A stretch of 64,000 nt of DNA from Burkholderia sp. FERM BP-3421 (GTDB taxonomy: Bacteria > Pseudomonadota > Gammaproteobacteria > Burkholderiales > Burkholderiaceae), in the NCBI RefSeq assembly GCF_028657905.1, contig NZ_CP117782.1, forward strand, positions 1,178,001-1,242,000. Direction: 5' to 3'. Every line of letters begins with the position of its first letter. Position 1 is the stretch's first letter. The position numbers and the translations under genes were made by a program. Positions 17,917-28,345 of the stretch are shown here, piece after piece. The notes under the pieces were generated by a model that saw only the letters and a list, made by a program, of their open reading frames with translations, made no database searches and was not told the DNA's origin.

Positions 17917-19087
17917 CGGATGCCGCGCGACGCGCCGCACGGCGCGCGCGCGTCGACGCCGTCGGCATGCTGGTCGCGCCGCTCATCGTCGTCGCGCTGC
18001 TCGGCCTGCCGTGGCTCACGCTGCGCGCGAACCGCATCGCCGCGGGCGCCGACCTGGGGCTGTTCCAGGCCTATCCGGCCGGGCTCGCGGGCCTCGCCCT
18101 CGCGCTCGGCGCGCTCGTGGCCGGCTGCGCGCTGCTGGTCGGCCGCGCCGGCTGGCGGCTCGCGGCCGGCGTCGCGCTGCTGGCCGCGCTCGGCCTCTCG
18201 CTCGGCGCCGCGCCCGCGCGGCTCGTCACGCCGGACACGCCGCTCGCGCGGGTCTCGCCCGCCGCCGGCGCGTGGCTGTTGCTGTTCGCGGGCGCGGTGC
18301 TGAGCGCGGACGCGCTGGCGCGGCTCGCGCTGTCCCCGCTGGCCCGCCTCGGCGCGCTCGGCGCCGCGCTGGCGGCGCTCGCGGCGGCGCTGCACGGCGG
18401 CCTGTGGGACGGCCTGTCCGTGATGCAGGAATACGCGGTGCGCGCGGACAGCTTTCATGCGGAAGCCGCGCGCCATCTGGCGCTCGTCGCCGGCTCGGTC
18501 GCGGCGGCGCTCGCGGCCGGCCTGCCGCTCGGCATCGCGTGCGCCCGCTCGCGAACGCTGCGCAGCGCCTGCCTGCCGCTGCTGAACATCGTGCAGACGA
18601 TCCCGAGCATCGCCCTGTACGGCTTGCTGATGGTGCCGCTCGGCCTGCTCGCCGCGCACCTGCCGCTCGCGGCGGCGCTCGGCGTGAGCGGCATCGGCGC
18701 CGCGCCCGCGCTGGTCGCGCTGTTCCTGTACGCGCTGCTGCCGATCGTCTCGAGCGTCGTGGTCGGCCTCGACCAGGTGCCGGCCGAGGTCGCCGAGGCC
18801 GCCGCCGCGATGGGCATGACGCGCGCGCAGCGGCTCGCGCGCGTCGAGCTGCCGCTCGCGCTGCCGGTGATCCTGAGCGGCGTGCGGATCGTGCTGGTCC
18901 AGAACATCGGGCTCACGGCGGTCGCCGCGCTGATCGGCGGCGGCGGCTTCGGCACCTTCATCTTCCAGGGTCTCGGCCAGTCCGCGACCGACCTCGTGCT
19001 GCTCGGCGCGCTGCCCACGATCGCGTTCGCGCTCGTCGCGGCCGTGGTGTTCGAAGCCGCCACCCGCCTCGCGCAAGGAGCCCGGGC

Positions 19088-19091
<4 letters not shown>
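17913..19091 (+). CDS. yehY: Osmoprotectant ABC transporter, large permease
   Basis: 392 residues, close to E. coli YehY (385). The N-terminal half is an extra block of hydrophobic helices, the C-terminal half the BPD_transp_1 domain. VPAEVAEAAAAMGMTRAQRL is the EAA loop contacting the ATPase, followed by LPLALPVILSGVRIVLVQNI. Start overlaps the substrate-binding protein stop by ATGA, and its stop overlaps the ATPase start the same way. Confidence 0.9.
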
Positions 19092-20013
<922 letters not shown>

Positions 20014-20017
<4 letters not shown>

Positions 20018-20793
20018 CGGGGCGCGCGTCGAGCATGAGCGGCGGACGCATCGTGGTGGCGGCGGCGCGCGCGCTCGCGGCCGCCGCGCTGCTCGCGCTG
20101 CTGCTGCGGCCGGGCTGGTTCGCGCCGTTGTTCGCGCCGCTCGTGGAGCACGGCGCGCCCGCCATCTACGATCGCGCGAGCCTGCTCGACCTCGCGCTCG
20201 CGCACCTCGCGCTGGTGGCCGTGTCGAGCGCCGCGGGCGCGCTGGTGGCGCTGGCGGCGGGCGTGTTCGTCACGCGGCCGGCGGGCGCGGCGTTCCTGCC
20301 GATCGCGCGCAGCATCGCGAACATCGGCCAGACCTTTCCACCCGTCGCGGTGCTGGCGCTCGCGGTGCCGGCGGTGGGGTTCGGGGCGAAACCGGTGCTG
20401 CTCGCGCTGACGCTCTACGGCCTGCTGCCGGTGTTCGAAAGCACGCTCGCGGGCTTGCAGCAGATTCCCGCGCCGACGCTCGACGCCGCGCGCGGCATGG
20501 GCCTGAACGGGCGGCAGCGGCTGCTGGCGGTGGAGCTGCCGCTCGCGCTGCCGGTGATCCTGAACGGGCTCCGGCTCGCGGTGATCATCAACCTCGGCAC
20601 CGCGACGATCGGCTCGACGGTGGCCGCGCAAGGGCTCGGCGACGTGATCATCGCCGGCTTGCAGACGTCGAATACCGCGTTCGTGCTGCAAGGCGGGCTG
20701 GTGGTCGCGCTGCTCGCGGTGCTCGTGTACGACGCGCTGGGATGGGTGGCGCGGCGGCTCGCGCCGGTGACGGCCGCCGAGCCGCGCGGCTAG
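20014..20793 (+). CDS. yehW: Osmoprotectant ABC transporter, small permease
   Basis: 259 residues from GTG at 20014, which overlaps the ATPase stop (GTGA). E. coli YehW is 243. About five to six helices; EAA-like loop IPAPTLDAARGMGLNGRQRL followed by ELPLALPVILNGLRLAVIIN. Last gene of the operon; a 17-bp perfect hairpin follows 14 bases after the stop. Confidence 0.9.
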
Positions 20794-20807
20794 GTTTTTC
20801 CCGCGCG

Positions 20808-20847
20808 CTTGGATCGCGCGCCGGCCCCTCCCGGCGCGCGATCCAAG
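20808..20847. terminator. 17-bp perfect hairpin after the osmoprotectant operon
   Basis: Arm CTTGGATCGCGCGCCGG (20808-20824), loop CCCCTC, arm to 20847 fully complementary. There is no U-run on either side, so it is a hairpin that may aid termination or protect the transcript end rather than a textbook intrinsic terminator. Confidence 0.55.
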
Positions 20848-21359
20848 CCGCGGATGATCGACGGTCCGCCTCACGCCTGTCGATTTCATCGGCTTCCCGC
20901 CGTCGGCTGGCCCAATCGGTCAATTGATTTATCGCACCGTGGCTCGCCTAAAATTTTCAAATCCATTTCATGTGCATTACAATACATCGCATGACATTTG
21001 ATTTTTAAATTTATCGCGCCAACTATTCATTTTTATAAAATTATCCAAAGCCGGCTTTCCCTTGGGAAAATCGGCCTTGATTAATTTCAAGCATTCGGCC
21101 GCCCGGGTGGGCGGCCGGATTTCGTCGTCCTAGCCTCCATTACCGGCAAGGCCTCCACTGAATCTCGCTCCTTCCCGGAGGGGCCGAGGCGGCGTCGTCA
21201 CGCCTCGCGGCGGAATAATTCAATTAATCCGCCGCCAATCGATCGATTATTTACCGATATCGCAAAACCCCTCATGCACCGCGCACGAAACTAAAGCGCG
21301 CGCCATCGGGCCGATTAATTTTTTATCCGACGCCATTCTCAATCGCGCATTGATCGCTC
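20848..21359. promoter_or_regulatory. AT-rich leader of the LuxE/LuxC operon
   Basis: About 500 bases with no coding frame. From 20920 to 21090 the DNA is strikingly AT-rich (TTGATTTTTAAATTTA near 21000), unlike the surroundings. It then holds a GC hairpin CGGCCGCCC-GGGT-GGGCGGCCG at 21096-21117 followed by GATTTCGTC, a possible weak terminator or attenuator. A dyad symmetry lies at 21207-21235. All precede the exporter start at 21360, so this is the probable control region of the operon. Confidence 0.5.
21207..21235. promoter_or_regulatory. Dyad-symmetric operator-like site before the LuxE/LuxC operon
   Basis: Arms GCGGCGGA (21207-21214) and TCCGCCGC (21228-21235) are perfectly inverted. 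The 13-base centre ATAATTCAATTAA is itself near-palindromic. Such sites usually bind a dimeric repressor or TetR/LysR-like regulator, but no regulator gene is adjacent. It could alternatively be an RNA hairpin in the leader. Confidence 0.5.
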
Positions 21360-22607
21360 ATGCCTGAATTCGTGTTTCGTCCATTGCTGGATATTTCCCG
21401 CCGACAAGCCGTGCTGTTCTGCCTTGCGCTGACCGCATTCGAACTGCTCGCCTATCTCGCCAGCGACATGGTGATGCCCGCGATGCTGCAGGTCACCCAC
21501 GATCTGTCCGCCGCGCGGCACCACGTGCCCGGCGCGCTCTATGCGTTCCTGCTCGGCGGCATCGCGTTCCAATGGCTGCTGGGTCCGCTGTCGGACCGCT
21601 TCGGTCGCCGGCCGCTGCTGCTCGCCGGCACCCTCGTATTCTCGGCCGCCTGCCTGGCCACGGCCGCCTGCCAGCATATCGCCGGCTTCAACCTGCTGCG
21701 ATTCGTCCAGGGCACCGCGCTCGGCTTCATCGTCGTGGTCAGCTACCCGGCGCTGCAGGAGACCTTCGCCGAACGCGACGCGGTGCGCCTGATGGCGCTG
21801 TTCGCCAATATCGCCCTGCTGTCGCCGCTCGCGGGCCCTCTGGCCGGCACGCTGCTGCTGCGCGTGCTGTCGTGGCGCGAGCAGTTCGTCGCGCTCGGCA
21901 TGGCCGGCGCGCTGATCACGCTCGCCCTGTGGCGCTGGATGCCGGAAACCGCGCGCGCCGCGCCGGCGCCCGGGTCGCTGCGCGCAAGGACGATGCTGGC
22001 CAACTATGCGGCGCTGCTCCGTCAGCGCGACCTGGTGTGCGGCAGCCTCGCGCTCGGCCTGCTGCCGCTGCCGCTGATCGCCTGGATCGGCCTGTCGCCC
22101 TTGCTGATCCGCGACCTGGGCCAGGACGGACTGGCCTACGGACTCTGGCAGCTTCCCGTGTTCGGCGCGGTGATCGCCGGCAACCTGGCATTGAACCGGC
22201 TTGCCGCCCGGCTCGACCTGCCTCGCCTGCTGCGCGTCGCGCTGTACCCGACGGCGGCCGGCGTGCTGCTGCTTCTGGTCGTCGCGCCGCTGTCGCCCAC
22301 GCTGCCGGCGCTGGTCGCCGCGCTCTCCGTCTACGCGTTCGGCGTGGGTCTCGGCAACGCGACGCTCTACCGGCTGACGCTGTACAGCACCGGCGACGCC
22401 ACGGGCAGCGTCGCCGCGCTGCTCGGCATGCTGTCCACCGCGATGCTGGCCGCCGGCGGCTCGGTCCTGACCTGGGCCGGCGGCGGCGATTCGCCCGCCC
22501 GCTTCGCCGTCTGCGCCGGCTTGATCCCGCTGCTCGGCGCGCCGCTACTCCGGCGCGTGCTGCGCCCCGCCCCCGCCGCAACCCTTCCCTGCTCTCCGAA
22601 CCGATGA
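21360..22607 (+). CDS. MFS exporter, MdfA-like, first gene of a biosynthetic operon
   Basis: 415 residues, twelve helices. ELLAYLASDMVMPAMLQVTH matches the helix 1 acidic region of MdfA-type multidrug transporters (which keep a membrane glutamate and aspartate). Motif A is GPLSDRFGRRPLLLAG; motif C-like region GTALGFIVVVSYPALQE. It probably exports the product of the following enzymes or gives self-protection. Its stop overlaps the LuxE-like start by ATGA, so all five genes from here to 28345 are one unit. Confidence 0.8.
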   Translation: MPEFVFRPLLDISRRQAVLFCLALTAFELLAYLASDMVMPAMLQVTHDLSAARHHVPGALYAFLLGGIAFQWLLGPLSDRFGRRPLLLAGTLVFSAACLATAACQHIAGFNLLRFVQGTALGFIVVVSYPALQETFAERDAVRLMALFANIALLSPLAGPLAGTLLLRVLSWREQFVALGMAGALITLALWRWMPETARAAPAPGSLRARTMLANYAALLRQRDLVCGSLALGLLPLPLIAWIGLSPLLIRDLGQDGLAYGLWQLPVFGAVIAGNLALNRLAARLDLPRLLRVALYPTAAGVLLLLVVAPLSPTLPALVAALSVYAFGVGLGNATLYRLTLYSTGDATGSVAALLGMLSTAMLAAGGSVLTWAGGGDSPARFAVCAGLIPLLGAPLLRRVLRPAPAATLPCSPNR

Positions 22608-23734
22608 CTACGCTGCCTCATGTCGACGCCCTGTGCGCGCTCGACCATCCCTACCGCGCCGACGACGCCTGCGACCGCCTGTTCGACGCCGCCATGCGCG
22701 AACTCGTCGCCTACCACTGCGACGCAAGCCCCGGCTACCGCCGCTGGCTGGAACGGAACGGCTGTCCGCCCGAGCGCCTGGACCAGCTATCCGACTGGTC
22801 GGAGCTGCCGCCCGTGTTCGCCAACTACTTCAAGCGCAATCTGCTGCTCAGCGAAGCCGGGCGCGACGCGCTCGAGCTGACGTCGTCCGGCACCACCGGC
22901 CAGAAGAGCCGCATGCGCTACGACGCGCGCAGCATGGGCGCCGCCCAGCACATGGTCGACCGGATCTTCGCGCACTACGGCTGGCACACGCCGCAGCAGC
23001 CTTGCAACTACCTGTTGCTCAGCTACGAACCGCGCGGGGCGATCACGCTCGGCACGGCCTATACCGACCAGTTTCTGTGCAAGTACGCGCCGGTCAACCA
23101 GGCGGTCTACGCGTTGCGCCACACCGGTTCGGGCCATGAGTTCGATCCGTTCGGCGCGATCCGCGCGCTGCAGCGCTTCGCCGAGGAAGGTCTGCCGGTG
23201 CGCATCCTCGGCTTTCCCGCGTTCCTGTGGTTCACGCTGCAACGCATGGACGACATGGGCGTCCCGCCGCTGACGCTGCATCCCGACTCGCTGGTGTTCC
23301 TCGGCGGCGGCTGGAAAACCCACGCCGATGCGGCGATTCCGAAGCACGAACTGTATCGCCGGCTGGGCGAACAGCTCGGCGTGCCGGATCCGCGCTGCCG
23401 CGACGGCTACGGCTCGGTCGAGCATCCGGTGCCCTACGTCGAGTGCGCCCACCATCGCTTTCACGTGCCGAGCTGGGCGCGCGCCTGGGCGCGCGACACC
23501 GCCACGCTGGCCCGGCTGCCTTACGGGGCCGCGGGCTTCCTCCAGCTGGCGTCGCCCTACATTTCCTCCAGCCCGGCGCACAGCCTGCTGTTGAGCGATC
23601 TGGCCGTGCTGCAGCCGGCCGAGCGCTGCGGCTGCGGCCTGCCCACCGACTGGTTCGAGCTGCTGGGCCGCGCCGGCACCAGCAAGAACCGCAGCTGCGC
23701 GATGGCGGCATCCGAACTCATCAAGGAGCATTGA
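22604..23734 (+). CDS. LuxE-like acyl-protein synthetase
   Basis: 376 residues, about the length of LuxE (370). The ATP-binding loop LTSSGTTGQKSRMRYD (residues 93-108) is the LuxE family signature (PF04443), an adenylate-forming enzyme that activates a fatty acid and passes the acyl group to its own cysteine and then to LuxC. A cysteine-rich tail CGCGLPTDWFELLGRAG near the C-terminus is like the acyl-accepting region of this family. No luciferase genes (luxAB) are present, so it is not for light. It ends one base before the next start. Confidence 0.78.
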   Translation: MTTLPHVDALCALDHPYRADDACDRLFDAAMRELVAYHCDASPGYRRWLERNGCPPERLDQLSDWSELPPVFANYFKRNLLLSEAGRDALELTSSGTTGQKSRMRYDARSMGAAQHMVDRIFAHYGWHTPQQPCNYLLLSYEPRGAITLGTAYTDQFLCKYAPVNQAVYALRHTGSGHEFDPFGAIRALQRFAEEGLPVRILGFPAFLWFTLQRMDDMGVPPLTLHPDSLVFLGGGWKTHADAAIPKHELYRRLGEQLGVPDPRCRDGYGSVEHPVPYVECAHHRFHVPSWARAWARDTATLARLPYGAAGFLQLASPYISSSPAHSLLLSDLAVLQPAERCGCGLPTDWFELLGRAGTSKNRSCAMAASELIKEH

Positions 23735-23735
23735 C

Positions 23736-26141
23736 ATGTATCTGCTGCACGGCATGCTGCACGCCGACTACGCGCTCGACACGGCGCTCGCGACGCTGCG
23801 CGAGCGACTCGCCGAGACGCTGGCCGAACCGCTCGACCACGAGACCGTGCTCGCCTGCGCCGAACGTTTCGCCGCCGCGCTGGACGACGGCGCACCGTCC
23901 GCGCTGCCGGACGAGGCGGCGCGCGCCCAACTGGCCGCGTTCTGCCGCCGCCCGGCGCTGCAGGCCAAGCTCACGCGGGAATTGGGCGGACAGCCCGGCT
24001 CGCTGCGCCGCGCGAATTACCGCGAGCCGCACTTCGAGGCATGGCGCCCCCTCGGCGTGGTGTTGCACGTGACGCCCGCCAATGCCGCGCTGCTGCCCTT
24101 CATGGCGGTGCTGGAAGGCTTGCTGGCGGGCAACATCAACTGGCTGCGCCCGAGCAGCCGCACCGACGACCTGAACGCGCGCCTGCTCGCCGAACTGCTG
24201 CGGCACGACGCCAGCGGCCGGCTCGCCGCGCACGTCGCCGTGCTGCCGGCGCCGAGCGCCGGGCTCGGCGCCTTGCTGGCCCATGTCGACGGCGTATCCG
24301 CGTGGGGCGGCGCAACGGCGCTCGCGGCCCTGCGCGCGCAACTGCCGCCCGGTTGCCGCTGGATCGACTGGGGGCATCGGATCAGTTTCGCCTACCTGGA
24401 TCCGGACGCCGCGCGCGATGCGCAACTCGACGCCCTCGTCGACGACGTGTGCCGTCACGATCAGCAGGCCTGCTCCAGCCCGCAGGCCGTGCTCGTGGAC
24501 AGCGACGATCCGGCGACGCTCGGGGCGCTCGCGCGCCGGCTCGCCGATGCGCTCGGCCGCCGGGCGCCGCATTGGCCCGCGCTGCGGGCGGATCGGCAGG
24601 AAGCGGCGGAGATCAGCACCCGCATGGCCTTCCATCGGCTGGACCAGGCGTTCGCCGACGCGCCCGGCGAGGTCATCGACGGCGACGGCTGGCGGATCGC
24701 GTGGGCGTGGCGCGAGGAATTGACGCCGTCGCCGCTGTTTCGCACCGTCGAGTTGCGCCCGGCTCCGCGCGCGCGGCTGGCCGGCATCCTGCGTCCGTGG
24801 CGCACGCACCTGCAAAGTTGCGGTCTGATCGCCCCCGCCGAGCGCCTGCCCGGCCTGTGCCGGCTGCTGCTCGCGGCGGGCGTGAGCCGCATCGCGCCCG
24901 TCGGCCGCATGCACGACGGCTATGCCGGCGAACCGCACGACGGCGTCTATGCGCTGCAACGCCTGTCGCGCCGCGTGTCGGTGAGCCTCGACGCCGCCGT
25001 GCTGCCCGGTCACGCCCACCTCGATGCGCCGCCCGCCGCGCCGGAGGGCCTGCACGCGCTGCCGGTGATGGACAGGGCCGCGTTCCAGAGCCAGCCCGAT
25101 CACGCGCGGGCCCAGCTCTACTTCCGCAGCGGCGGCAGCAGCGGCGCGCCCAAGCTGGCCCGCTTCAGCTATCGCGACTACCACCGCCAGATGCGCGCCG
25201 CGGCTGACGGCCTGTTTGCCGCCGGATTGGATCCCGCCACCGACCGGGTCATGAATCTCCTCTACGGCGGCAATCTGTACGGCGGCATGCTCAGCTTCTT
25301 CACGATCCTCGATGCGCTCGGGGTGCCGCAGTATCCGATGGGCGGCCCCGTCGGCGACGATTTCAGCGAGATCGCCGCGCTGATCGTCGAGCAGCGCGTC
25401 GACACGCTGATCGGCATGCCGAGCACCGTGCACCGGTTGTTCGAGCGCGAAAGCGAGGTGCTGCGCCGCTATGGCGGGGTGCGCAAGGTGTTCTGCGGCG
25501 GCGAGCACGTCGACGCCGGGCAGCGCGCCTATCTCGCGGGCTTCGGCGTCGAATCGATCCGCTCGGCGATCTACGGCTCGGTGGACGCCGGTCCGCTCGG
25601 CCATGCCTGCGCGTGTTGCGCCGACGGCGAATTCCACCTGCTGGCGGACACGCAATGGCTGGAAGTGCTGGAACCCGGGCGCGACGCCCCGGCCGCGCCC
25701 GGCGAGATCGGCCGCCTGGTGTTCACGTCGCGCCGCCGCGAAGCCCAGCGGGTGCTGCGTTACGACCTGGGCGATCTGGGCCGGTGGTTGCCGGGCGCCT
25801 GCGCCTGCGGCCTGGAGACGCCGCGCTTCCGGCTCGCCGGCCGCCACGGCGCGCTGCTGCGGATCGGCACGATCTTCGTCAATCCCGAGCAATTGAGCCG
25901 GCCCATCGGCCGGCCGATGCAGTGGCTCATCGATCGCGACGACGCGGGGCGCGACCGCATCCAGCTGCTCGTCGACGGCGATCCGGCGTCGATCCGCGCC
26001 CGCCTGCTGGACGATGCCAAGTTGAGCATGGTCGTGAACGGCGGACTGCTTCGCTTCGAGGTGAGCGCCCATCCGGCCGCCACGTTCCGCCGCCATCCGC
26101 ACAGCGGCAAGACGCCGCTGGTCCTGGATCTGCGCGGCTGA
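23736..26141 (+). CDS. Fusion: LuxC-like acyl-CoA reductase plus adenylating domain
   Basis: 801 residues. The first 430 are a LuxC acyl-CoA reductase (PF05893, aldehyde-dehydrogenase fold): GNINWLRPSSRTDDLNARLL and active-site cysteine 246 in QQACSSPQ. From about 450 to the end is a phenylacetate-CoA-ligase/F390-synthetase-like adenylating domain, with P-loop RSGGSSGAPK (residues 464-473) and VFCGGEHVDAG. A LuxC normally stands alone (about 480 residues); fusion to an adenylating half would couple acid activation to reduction to the aldehyde. The C-terminal CoA/thiol-binding part is shorter than in free ligases, so the adenylate may be handed to the LuxC cysteine directly. Inference. Confidence 0.8.
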   Translation: MYLLHGMLHADYALDTALATLRERLAETLAEPLDHETVLACAERFAAALDDGAPSALPDEAARAQLAAFCRRPALQAKLTRELGGQPGSLRRANYREPHFEAWRPLGVVLHVTPANAALLPFMAVLEGLLAGNINWLRPSSRTDDLNARLLAELLRHDASGRLAAHVAVLPAPSAGLGALLAHVDGVSAWGGATALAALRAQLPPGCRWIDWGHRISFAYLDPDAARDAQLDALVDDVCRHDQQACSSPQAVLVDSDDPATLGALARRLADALGRRAPHWPALRADRQEAAEISTRMAFHRLDQAFADAPGEVIDGDGWRIAWAWREELTPSPLFRTVELRPAPRARLAGILRPWRTHLQSCGLIAPAERLPGLCRLLLAAGVSRIAPVGRMHDGYAGEPHDGVYALQRLSRRVSVSLDAAVLPGHAHLDAPPAAPEGLHALPVMDRAAFQSQPDHARAQLYFRSGGSSGAPKLARFSYRDYHRQMRAAADGLFAAGLDPATDRVMNLLYGGNLYGGMLSFFTILDALGVPQYPMGGPVGDDFSEIAALIVEQRVDTLIGMPSTVHRLFERESEVLRRYGGVRKVFCGGEHVDAGQRAYLAGFGVESIRSAIYGSVDAGPLGHACACCADGEFHLLADTQWLEVLEPGRDAPAAPGEIGRLVFTSRRREAQRVLRYDLGDLGRWLPGACACGLETPRFRLAGRHGALLRIGTIFVNPEQLSRPIGRPMQWLIDRDDAGRDRIQLLVDGDPASIRARLLDDAKLSMVVNGGLLRFEVSAHPAATFRRHPHSGKTPLVLDLRG

Positions 26142-26171
26142 GTCCCCGTCGTCCATTCATCCACCATCACC

Positions 26172-27434
26172 ATGCATCCACGCCTTCCCCTCCTCGTCGA
26201 GCATGCGCGCGCGCATTCGCCGCACTATCGCGCGCTGTACCGTGCGCTGCCCGCGCACGGCTGGCGACTGGCCGACCTGCCGCCGACCGATCCCGCCGAC
26301 TACTGGCTGGATTCCCAGGACCTGACCCGCTGGCCCGTGCTGACCGCCGCGCTGGACGACGCCCATGTGTTCAAGACGGGCGGCTCCACCGGCGACGGCA
26401 AGCTGTCGGTATTCAGCCGCGCCGAATGGCGCGCGTTCGTCCAGGCGTTCGGCGCGGGCCTCGCGCACCAGCTGCGCGACGGCGACCGCGTCGCCAATCT
26501 GTTCTTCGCGGGCGATCTCTACACCAGCCTGCTGTTCATCCACGGCGCCTTGTCGCATGCGCCGGCGGCGATCGTCGAATATCCGTTCACCTGCCAGGTC
26601 GACCACGACGTGCTGGCGGCCGCGATTCACCAGCACCGCATCAATGTGCTGGCCGGCGTGCCCGCGCAACTGCTGCGCTTCGCCCATCACCTCGCGGCGC
26701 AGGGCCAGGTGCTGCCGGAGGTGCGGACCGTGCTCTACGGCGGCGAAAGCCTGTTCGACGAGCAGATCGCGCTGCTCGCACAGGTGCTGCCGCACGCCCG
26801 GTTCGGCTCGGTGGGCTGCGCGAGCGTCGACGCGGGCCTGATCGGTTACGCCGATCCCGCCTGCGGGCATGGCGAGCATCGCCGGTTCGACGACGACAGC
26901 CTGATCGAGATCGTCGACGAGGACAGCGGCGAGCCCATCGACGAAATCGGCCGCCCCGGCCGCCTGCTGGTCACCAACCTGCAGCGCCGGCTGATGCCGG
27001 TGATCCGCTATCCCAGCGGCGATCTCGCGTGCTGGCGCGAACCGCCGGGCCCCGCGCGCAAGTTCGCGCTGCTGGGGCGCGCCGCGCAGGCGCATCGGAT
27101 CCGCGTCGGCACGCTGTCCTTGTTTCCGGACGCGCTCGGGCGCGCGCTCGACGCCGCGGGCGCGCTGCTGGGCTGGCAACTGGAACTCTCCCGTGCCGAC
27201 GGCGCGGATTGCCTGACGTTCCTGCTCGCCGCGCGCGCGCCGCTGGATCTCGCGCGGATCCGCGCCGAGGTGCTCGCCGCCCAGCCGGCGCTCGCGCAAC
27301 AGTGCACCGGACATCAAGTCCGCGTGACGCTGCGGCAAACGCCGCTGAAACACATGCTCACCCACCCGCGTTCGGGCAAGCTGCTGCGGATCGTGGACCG
27401 GCGCGACTACGCGCACGCGGAGGCCGGGCGATGA
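26172..27434 (+). CDS. Stand-alone PaaK/F390-synthetase-like adenylating enzyme
   Basis: 420 residues. P-loop FKTGGSTGDGKLSVFS (TGGSTG at residues 69-74), then NLFFAGDLYTSLLFIHGALS and EVRTVLYGGESLFDEQ follow the phenylacetate-CoA-ligase-like fold. The C-terminal domain ends HPRSGKLLRIVD. It is the third adenylate-forming enzyme in this operon, after LuxE-like and the fusion, so up to three acids or steps may be activated. The gap to the upstream gene is 30 bases; its stop overlaps the GNAT-like start (ATGA). Confidence 0.78.
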   Translation: MHPRLPLLVEHARAHSPHYRALYRALPAHGWRLADLPPTDPADYWLDSQDLTRWPVLTAALDDAHVFKTGGSTGDGKLSVFSRAEWRAFVQAFGAGLAHQLRDGDRVANLFFAGDLYTSLLFIHGALSHAPAAIVEYPFTCQVDHDVLAAAIHQHRINVLAGVPAQLLRFAHHLAAQGQVLPEVRTVLYGGESLFDEQIALLAQVLPHARFGSVGCASVDAGLIGYADPACGHGEHRRFDDDSLIEIVDEDSGEPIDEIGRPGRLLVTNLQRRLMPVIRYPSGDLACWREPPGPARKFALLGRAAQAHRIRVGTLSLFPDALGRALDAAGALLGWQLELSRADGADCLTFLLAARAPLDLARIRAEVLAAQPALAQQCTGHQVRVTLRQTPLKHMLTHPRSGKLLRIVDRRDYAHAEAGR

Positions 27435-28345
27435 GCGCGGCCGATCAGTTGAAGGCGTCGGTGCGCGACTATCGGGCGAGCGACGCCGAGCCCGTCAGCG
27501 CGTTGTTCCGCGCGGTCTACGGCGAGCATTACGTGTATCCGGACGTCTATCTGCCGAGCCGCATCGATGCGCACAACGTCAGCGGACAATGGCGCTCGGC
27601 GGTGGCGGTGCGCGACGGGCGGCTGCTGGGACACGCGACGCTGTGGCGGGACGCGGCGCAGCCCGGGCTCGCGGAACTCGCGTTGAACGTGGTGCATCCG
27701 GACGCCCGCGGTCAACGCATCGCGAGCCGGCTCGCCCGCCACCTGCGCGCGACGGCGGCACAGCTCGGCGTCGGCATGATGACGATCAAGCAGGTCTGTT
27801 CGCATCCGCGCAGCCAGCATGTCGCGCTGGCGCTCGATTTTCGCAGCACGGCGCTGCTGATCGACTACGTCGAATCGCCGTTCGGGCGGGCGGAACGGGA
27901 GAGCATCGTCGTCGGGTGCCTGCCGTTGCGCGCGTGGCCGCTGCCCCGGCTCGACTGGCCGACGCATTGGCATGAATGGCTGGACGGCCTGCGCGCGGTG
28001 TTCGGCGAGGCGCCGCCGACGCCGCACGCCGCCGCGGCGGACTTCAGCGTGACGCAGGACGGCTTGCGCGTCGTCCTGGAGGCGTCACGCGCCAGCGACG
28101 CCCAGTTGGCCGAAATCGCCGCGCTCCCGGCCCGCTCGCTGCTCGATCTGCTCCTGCCGGCCACGGCGGAAAACCTCGCGCACGCGCCCGCCCTGACGCG
28201 CGGCGGGTTCCGCTTCGGCGGCCTGCTGCCCGCCGCGAGCGGCGGCTGGCGGCTGCTTTGGCTGCGCGGTCGGAGCCCGCGGCCGCTCAACCTGTGCGAC
28301 CGGCAAGGCGAACGCTTGTATCGGCTCTACGCGGGGCCGGCGTAA
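27431..28345 (+). CDS. GNAT-fold acyltransferase, last gene of the LuxE/LuxC operon
   Basis: 304 residues. The first 160 are a GNAT N-acyltransferase: LAELALNVVHPDARGQRIAS is the CoA-binding motif A (Arg/Gln-x-x-Gly-x-Ala variant), with YPDVYLPSRIDAH upstream. The rest is an extra domain of unclear type (SVTQDGLRVVLEASRASDAQ, then RGGFRFGGLLPAASGGWRL). Transfer of an acyl group to an amine, perhaps one made from the aldehyde, would fit the operon, but no substrate is visible. ATGA overlap with the adenylating enzyme. No clear terminator follows. Confidence 0.7.
   Translation: MSAADQLKASVRDYRASDAEPVSALFRAVYGEHYVYPDVYLPSRIDAHNVSGQWRSAVAVRDGRLLGHATLWRDAAQPGLAELALNVVHPDARGQRIASRLARHLRATAAQLGVGMMTIKQVCSHPRSQHVALALDFRSTALLIDYVESPFGRAERESIVVGCLPLRAWPLPRLDWPTHWHEWLDGLRAVFGEAPPTPHAAAADFSVTQDGLRVVLEASRASDAQLAEIAALPARSLLDLLLPATAENLAHAPALTRGGFRFGGLLPAASGGWRLLWLRGRSPRPLNLCDRQGERLYRLYAGPA

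Noticed and set aside
20808..20847. Textbook Rho-independent terminator after yehW
   Set aside because: The 17-bp hairpin is perfect, but no U-run follows on either strand, so it is listed as a hairpin with lower confidence.
22604..26141. Bioluminescence (lux) operon
   Set aside because: LuxE- and LuxC-like genes are present, but there is no luxA, luxB or luxD in the window, and LuxC is fused to an adenylating domain.
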